From: Archaeoglobales archaeon
Lineage (GTDB): Archaea; Halobacteriota; Archaeoglobi; Archaeoglobales; Archaeoglobaceae
DNA length: 9,804 nucleotides
Reading direction: 5' to 3'
Assembly: GCA_003662985.1 (NCBI GenBank)
Contig: QMZD01000039.1
Coordinates: 1-9,804, forward strand
Below are positions 6,403-9,804 of this stretch, piece after piece. Each line of letters begins with the position of its first letter. Position 1 is the first letter of the stretch. The position numbers and the translations under genes were made by a program. The notes below the pieces were generated by a model that worked only from the letters and a program-made list of their open reading frames with translations, did not search any database and was not told the origin of the DNA.

Positions 6403-9207
6403 TTAGCCCACCTCCAATGCAGCATCAACCATTGCTTGTATTTGGTCTAGAGTAAAGCCTCTCACAAATATCCCTCTCTTTGGACAGGTTGCTTGACAAA
6501 CTCCGCAACCCAAGCATAAAGCCTCGTTTACCTCAACCGTCTTCTTTATCGTCCCTTCTCTCATGTATTCTATCAACGTGATTGCCTTTCCTGGACAGGG
6601 TTCTACACAATATGCACAACCATCGCAGTTTTCGTCGACAACAAAGGCTTTGATTGGCTCTATTATCACTTTATCTTTGGTTAATAATGTACATGCCCTT
6701 GCAGCTGCTCCACAAGCTTGTGAAATGCTTTCCTCTATCGACTTAGGAGAGTGAGCCATTCCACATAGATATATACCTTCTAATATATCTATTGGTCTTA
6801 GCTTTGTATGAACTTCTAGGAAGAATCCATTTTTGTCGAGTGGTATTTTGAGCATCTCTGCTAGTTCTTTATTTTCTGGTCTTGGAACAGTTGCTGCACT
6901 TAATACCAAAATGTCTGGTTCTATAATTAATTCGTCACTTAACACCTCATCAAATATAAAAACTCTGAGTTTTCCATTTTCTTTTACAACCTTTGGCATA
7001 TTTTCATCAGTATAGGTAATAAATATTACTCCCATTTCAGCAGCTTTTTTATAGTAATCCTCGGCAAATCCATAAGTCCTAATATCTTTATTTATAATGT
7101 AAATGTTTGCATCTGGAGAGACCTCTTTTATCTTTAGAGCATTCTTTATCGCTACCGAGCAGCAAATCCTACTGCAGTAAGTTCTTTCCTCATTTCTACA
7201 ACCCACGCACTGGATCATCACGACATTCTTTGGCTTTACTTCGTTTTTTACAAGTTTTTCTTCTAATTCTACCTGAGTCATTACTCTATCATCTTCCCCA
7301 TACAAGTACTCCTTTGGTTTATATTCCTCTGCACCTGTTGCAACTATAATAACACCGTGTTTCAGTTCCTTTTCCTCCTTATCTTGAGTTATTACTGTGG
7401 TAAAGTTCCCAACATAACCCTCCACACTCTTAACCTTTGTATTGGTATAAACATTTATTAGAGGGTGGTCATTAACCTCCTTTATTAGATTTTTGAGGAA
7501 GTCTTGAGGATCCTCTCCATTAAGCAAATAATAAATATGTCTAAGGTTTCCTCCCAGTTCCTTCTCCTTTTCAATCAGATAACACTCAAAACCCTGCTTT
7601 GCAATCTCTAAGGCAGCAACCATTCCTGCCAAACCACCACCAATAATCAATGCCCTCTTATCCATATCTATTTCTCTTGGTACTAGAGGCTCTAGCAATC
7701 TCGCTTTTGCTATTGCCATCCTAATTAAATCCTTTGCTTTTTGCTCGGCTTTTTCTGGCTCGTGCACTGAAAAACATTGCTCTACAATATTGACCACTTC
7801 AAGCAAATAAGGATTTAGACCAGCTTCCTTTAGGATACTTCTAAGCTTGAGCTCATAGGTTCTTGGAGTGAAGCCTGCAACTACAACACGATTTAGATTG
7901 TATTCCTTGATTGCCTTCTTCATCCTTTCGTTGGCCTCTTGGGAGCAAATAAACATATCTTGATCTGCGTATACCACATTAGGCAAGGTTTTTGCGTATT
8001 CTGTGATTTTTTCGACGTCTTTATCTATACTACAGCGAGATACAAAAACACCTATCCTTGGCTCCTCCCCTCTTACGTTCTTTTCTGGAGGATATTCCTT
8101 AGAAGCAACAAGCTTTCCTCTCTCGGAAACTATGATACTAGAAGCCTTTGCAGCAGCACCAATAGCCTGAGCTATGCTATCTGGGATGTCCTTTGGACCA
8201 CTGAAATGTCCACAGACATATATCCCAGGTCTGGTTGTTTCCAATGGATTTAGGGGGTCTGTCTTACAGAAGCCATATTTATTTAGTTCTATTCCAAGCA
8301 CTTCGGCCAATTTTTGTGCATCTTCTGGAGGTTCAATACCTGTCGACAATACTACGAGGTCAAATTCTTCTTCCATGGTTTTTTTGCCCTCTGTGTAGTA
8401 TGTTACTCTTAAATTTTTGTTTGGAAGTTCATCTACTTTGGCGACTCTTCCCCTAATATATTTAATGCCGTGCACTTCTTTTGCCTTATCCGCATATTCT
8501 TGAAGCTCCTTACCAAAAGTTCTAATATCCATGTAAAATATGACACAATCTAAGTTGGGATTACTCTCCTTAGCCATAATTGCTTCTTTGATAGCATATA
8601 AGCAGCATACTGAAGAGCACCATGGATTTGTTTTTTCGTCTCTTGAACCCACACACTGGATAAAGGCTATTCTTTTCGGTTCCTTACCATCGGAAGGTCT
8701 CTTCAGCCCCCCGCCATTCAAGCTCGAAGTGAAAACAAGCCTCTCAAATTCCTCACCAGTTATTACATTTGAATATACATCATATCCATATTCAGGTTTC
8801 TTATTTGCATCAAAAACTTTGCCACCTAGAGATAATATTATAGAACCCACTTTTAATTCGATTTCCTTACCTTCTCTTAGGATAGTAACATTAAAGTTCC
8901 CCGCTTCTCCTGAGATCCCCTTAACTTCAGAATTAGTCAGCACATCAATATTGTCATTCCATCTAACTGCCTCTATCAACTCGGGAAGTTCGCATGTACC
9001 GCATCCCACCTGAGTGTATGTTTTTTCGTTTGGAAAGAATCTGTTACAAATTTTACATGCAAAACATTCTAGTTTAACAATTTCTCCGCCTATCTCTGGT
9101 GATTTCTCCACAAGATAAACTTTAAAACCGGAATCAGCCAGATTTAAACTTGCGTGTATCCCAGCAATACCTCCGCCTATCACGAGAACTGTTCCGATCT
9201 TTGTCAT
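6403..9207 (-). CDS. hdrA: Heterodisulfide reductase subunit A, double-size form with two FAD modules
   Basis: This 934-residue flavoprotein is predicted to be the electron-bifurcating core that accepts electrons from MvhD and feeds HdrBC and ferredoxin. In order it has: a first FAD module (about 1-372) with GGG at 11-13, an unusual cysteine set C48/C51/C54/C69/C72, and C185/C197/C201/C202 (QCVGSR...WCSSVCC); a domain resembling the normal HdrA N-terminus (about 378-505) with a GVFVSRCS start; a second FAD module (from about 515, GGG 523-525) with its own QCVGCR...YCSRICC motif but no cysteines after its GG; and a C-terminal ferredoxin domain, C861/C864/C867/C871 and C898/C901/C904/C908. A typical methanogen HdrA is about 650 residues, so this resembles a QmoA-like flavoprotein fused to HdrA. 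I chose the ATG at 9207 because AAGGAGGTGG precedes it and the TATA box at 9251-9265 would start transcription downstream of the other ATG (9243). Confidence 0.92.
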   Translation of the reverse strand: MTKIGTVLVIGGGIAGIHASLNLADSGFKVYLVEKSPEIGGEIVKLECFACKICNRFFPNEKTYTQVGCGTCELPELIEAVRWNDNIDVLTNSEVKGISGEAGNFNVTILREGKEIELKVGSIILSLGGKVFDANKKPEYGYDVYSNVITGEEFERLVFTSSLNGGGLKRPSDGKEPKRIAFIQCVGSRDEKTNPWCSSVCCLYAIKEAIMAKESNPNLDCVIFYMDIRTFGKELQEYADKAKEVHGIKYIRGRVAKVDELPNKNLRVTYYTEGKKTMEEEFDLVVLSTGIEPPEDAQKLAEVLGIELNKYGFCKTDPLNPLETTRPGIYVCGHFSGPKDIPDSIAQAIGAAAKASSIIVSERGKLVASKEYPPEKNVRGEEPRIGVFVSRCSIDKDVEKITEYAKTLPNVVYADQDMFICSQEANERMKKAIKEYNLNRVVVAGFTPRTYELKLRSILKEAGLNPYLLEVVNIVEQCFSVHEPEKAEQKAKDLIRMAIAKARLLEPLVPREIDMDKRALIIGGGLAGMVAALEIAKQGFECYLIEKEKELGGNLRHIYYLLNGEDPQDFLKNLIKEVNDHPLINVYTNTKVKSVEGYVGNFTTVITQDKEEKELKHGVIIVATGAEEYKPKEYLYGEDDRVMTQVELEEKLVKNEVKPKNVVMIQCVGCRNEERTYCSRICCSVAIKNALKIKEVSPDANIYIINKDIRTYGFAEDYYKKAAEMGVIFITYTDENMPKVVKENGKLRVFIFDEVLSDELIIEPDILVLSAATVPRPENKELAEMLKIPLDKNGFFLEVHTKLRPIDILEGIYLCGMAHSPKSIEESISQACGAAARACTLLTKDKVIIEPIKAFVVDENCDGCAYCVEPCPGKAITLIEYMREGTIKKTVEVNEALCLGCGVCQATCPKRGIFVRGFTLDQIQAMVDAALEVG

Positions 9208-9210
9208 TTT

Positions 9211-9220
9211 CCACCTCCTT
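9211..9220 (-). promoter_or_regulatory. Ribosome binding site of hdrA
   Basis: AAGGAGGTGG on the minus strand ends 3 nt before the ATG at 9207. It decides the start in favour of 9207 over the in-frame ATG at 9243, which has no such site. Confidence 0.7.
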
Positions 9221-9250
9221 AATATGAAGTCTTTCAATTTCATTTAATTC

Positions 9251-9265
9251 CGTTATATATATTTT
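9251..9265 (-). promoter_or_regulatory. TATA-box promoter of the hdrA-mvhD-hdrC-hdrB operon
   Basis: AAAATATATATAACG on the minus strand is a strong archaeal TATA-like element. A start site about 25 nt further on would be near 9232, giving a leader of about 25 nt before the ATG at 9207 and including the ribosome binding site. No other good promoter is seen between the four genes, which are tightly packed or overlapping, so this probably drives them all. Confidence 0.55.
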
Positions 9266-9302
9266 ACTACTTAAGGGATTAGACCACTTATATTACTCTA
9301 TT

Positions 9303-9359
9303 ATTAAGGTATATGTCTTATTATACCAAATGAGTTCATATAGGCAAAAATACCTTAAT
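9303..9359. repeat. Spaced inverted repeat upstream of the hdrA promoter
   Basis: ATTAAGGTAT at 9303-9312 and its exact reverse complement ATACCTTAAT at 9350-9359 are 37 nt apart. A nested partial copy, TATACC at 9322-9327, pairs with GGTATA at 9309-9314. The group lies about 40-95 bp upstream of the hdrA TATA box, a plausible place for a regulator to bind, but AT-rich DNA makes some inverted repeats likely by chance. Confidence 0.4.
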
Positions 9360-9422
9360 TTTAAGATTAGGTGTTCCTTTCTAACTACATTCTAATAATC
9401 TAACAAGTTATTAATAATATAG

Positions 9423-9608
9423 ATGACTAAAAACTTGATTACATTAGCAATAGAATTAGTTTAAATTCAATATTTTAAAGAAAGTTGTTGAGATATCTCA
9501 TTGTAAAATAGCTAAAGAAAAGAAGAAAGCTTGGAAAAACTTCTTAATTTACTGAAGATATACGATTTCATGATTAAAATTGAGAAGGATTATTCAGAAA
9601 GGCAGTAG
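9423..9608 (+). pseudogene. Possible decayed small gene (two frameshifts)
   Basis: Three short plus-strand frame segments in series read as a plausible charged helical protein: MTKNLITLAIELV (from ATG 9423), then FNILKKVVEISHCKIAKE (about 9466-9519), then EESLEKLLNLLKIYDFMIKI and EKDYSERQ ending at TAG 9606-9608. Each segment is stopped or unstarted by itself, so an intact gene would need two frame shifts. I do not recognise a family. The run ends about 15 bp before the insertion-sequence terminus. AT-rich DNA can give such Lys/Glu/Leu-rich frames by chance, so this is weak. Confidence 0.2.
9489..9500. repeat. 12-bp perfect palindrome
   Basis: TGAGATATCTCA is a perfect palindrome. It could be a dimeric regulator site, but it is far (over 220 bp) from the hdrA TATA box and may be chance. 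Confidence 0.25.
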
Positions 9609-9622
9609 ACCTTATTTGGTAA

Positions 9623-9638
9623 GGGGCTGTCAAGTTAA
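9623..9638. repeat. Putative terminal inverted repeat of the IS element
   Basis: GGGGCTGTCAAGTTAA overlaps the transposase stop codon, as is common in compact IS6-family elements. The partner repeat is outside the window, so this is based on position and general form. Confidence 0.45.
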
Positions 9639-9802
9639 CACCTCCAATAGTTATAGAACACCATAAAACTCTCCAACCAGCTTTGAACTGAATCAAAGGA
9701 ACTATTATACGGAAATCTGTTCCAAAATCTTTTCGTTCTCTCCTTAAACCTTGAGAAGAAACCTTCAACAGCATTTCTTAGCCAAGTTTCATGTCTATAA
9801 CT
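9635..9802 (-). CDS. IS6-like DDE transposase, C-terminal fragment
   Basis: The minus-strand frame ending at TAA 9635-9637 gives the last 55 residues of a transposase whose start lies beyond the window. It contains [20 protein letters not shown], where the Glu of AVEGFF followed seven residues later by Lys fits the catalytic Glu and its basic partner in DDE enzymes of the IS6/IS240 group. The tail [17 protein letters not shown] is also typical of this group. The enzyme would cut and join element ends during transposition. It is transcribed in the same direction as hdrA. A longer open frame in the same region (9574-9774) is only an overlapping shadow. Whether the full gene is intact cannot be seen. 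Confidence 0.7.
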   Translation of the reverse strand, partial: SYRHETWLRNAVEGFFSRFKERTKRFWNRFPYNSSFDSVQSWLESFMVFYNYWRC

Positions 9803-9804
9803 TA

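Larger units (their letters stand above)
9266..9622. other. AT-rich intergenic region upstream of hdrA
   Basis: About 357 bp with no convincing intact gene on either strand and no tRNA-like fold. It holds a spaced inverted repeat near 9303-9359, a 12-bp palindrome at 9489-9500 and a possible decayed small ORF at 9423-9608, and it ends at the terminus of an insertion sequence. Confidence 0.6.
9623..9804 (-). mobile_element. End of an IS6-like insertion sequence (continues beyond window)
   Basis: The element contains the 3' end of a DDE transposase gene and, directly after its stop, a GGGGCTGTCAAGTTAA sequence (9623-9638) that looks like an IS6-type terminal inverted repeat beginning with G residues. 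The outer boundary at 9623 is inferred; the matching end and any 8-bp target duplication lie outside the window. Confidence 0.6.

Noticed and set aside
8540..9013. 157-residue plus-strand open frame opposite hdrA
   Set aside because: Antisense shadow of the well-supported hdrA coding sequence, with no family resemblance and no ribosome binding site.
9208..9243. Longer HdrA start at ATG 9243
   Set aside because: It lies only about 15 nt from the TATA box centre, so it is probably upstream of the transcript start, and it lacks a ribosome binding site. The ATG at 9207 has AAGGAGGTGG and begins right before the FAD motif.
9574..9774. 66-residue minus-strand open frame at the window end
   Set aside because: It overlaps the transposase frame out of register. 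The frame ending at 9635 carries the DDE-type motif, so this one is a shadow.
1..9804. CRISPR array or direct-repeat cluster
   Set aside because: No regularly spaced repeats were seen; the only clear duplications are inside the DUF1641 and hdrA coding sequences.

Overview
The window looks like DNA from a thermophilic, probably anaerobic or microaerophilic archaeon with a low G+C genome. The signs are archaeal-type TATA boxes about 37-50 nt upstream of start codons, strong GGAGGTG ribosome binding sites, start-stop overlaps, Lys/Glu/Ile-rich proteins, and archaeal-type energy genes: Mvh-type [NiFe] hydrogenase plus heterodisulfide reductase, next to a sulfide:quinone oxidoreductase. The exact lineage cannot be fixed from sequence alone, and a thermophilic bacterium is not fully excluded.

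Layout, left to right. Positions 1-451 hold the C-terminal 149 residues of a sulfide:quinone oxidoreductase, followed on the same strand by a DUF1641 protein (479-1150) with a clear internal duplication. At 1152-1356 is a frameshifted, start-less HEAT-repeat remnant. On the minus strand, 1443-1922 is a hydrogenase maturation endopeptidase. It is divergent from the mvhG-mvhA-small ORF operon (2000-4561, plus strand), and the two share a 77-bp promoter region. Converging on that operon with only 3 nt between stop codons is the minus-strand operon hdrA-mvhD-hdrC-hdrB (9207 down to 4565). The last ~540 bp (9266-9804) are AT-rich: inverted repeats upstream of the hdrA promoter, a possible decayed small ORF, and the end of an IS6-like insertion sequence running off the window edge.

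Function. The convergent operons encode all six subunits expected for an MvhAGD-HdrABC complex. By analogy with methanogens, this cytosolic complex oxidises H2 and uses flavin-based electron bifurcation to reduce a disulfide (at HdrB) and ferredoxin (at HdrA). There are no methanogenesis genes here, so the natural disulfide is unknown. With SQR next door, a sulfur-linked thiol/disulfide carrier is a reasonable but unproven idea. The endopeptidase probably trims the 22-residue C-terminal extension of MvhA after nickel insertion.

The most unusual items are the double-size HdrA (two FAD modules in one chain, with a five-cysteine motif in the first), the uncharacterised 63-residue protein in the hydrogenase operon, the HEAT-repeat pseudogene, and the dyad-rich region upstream of hdrA.
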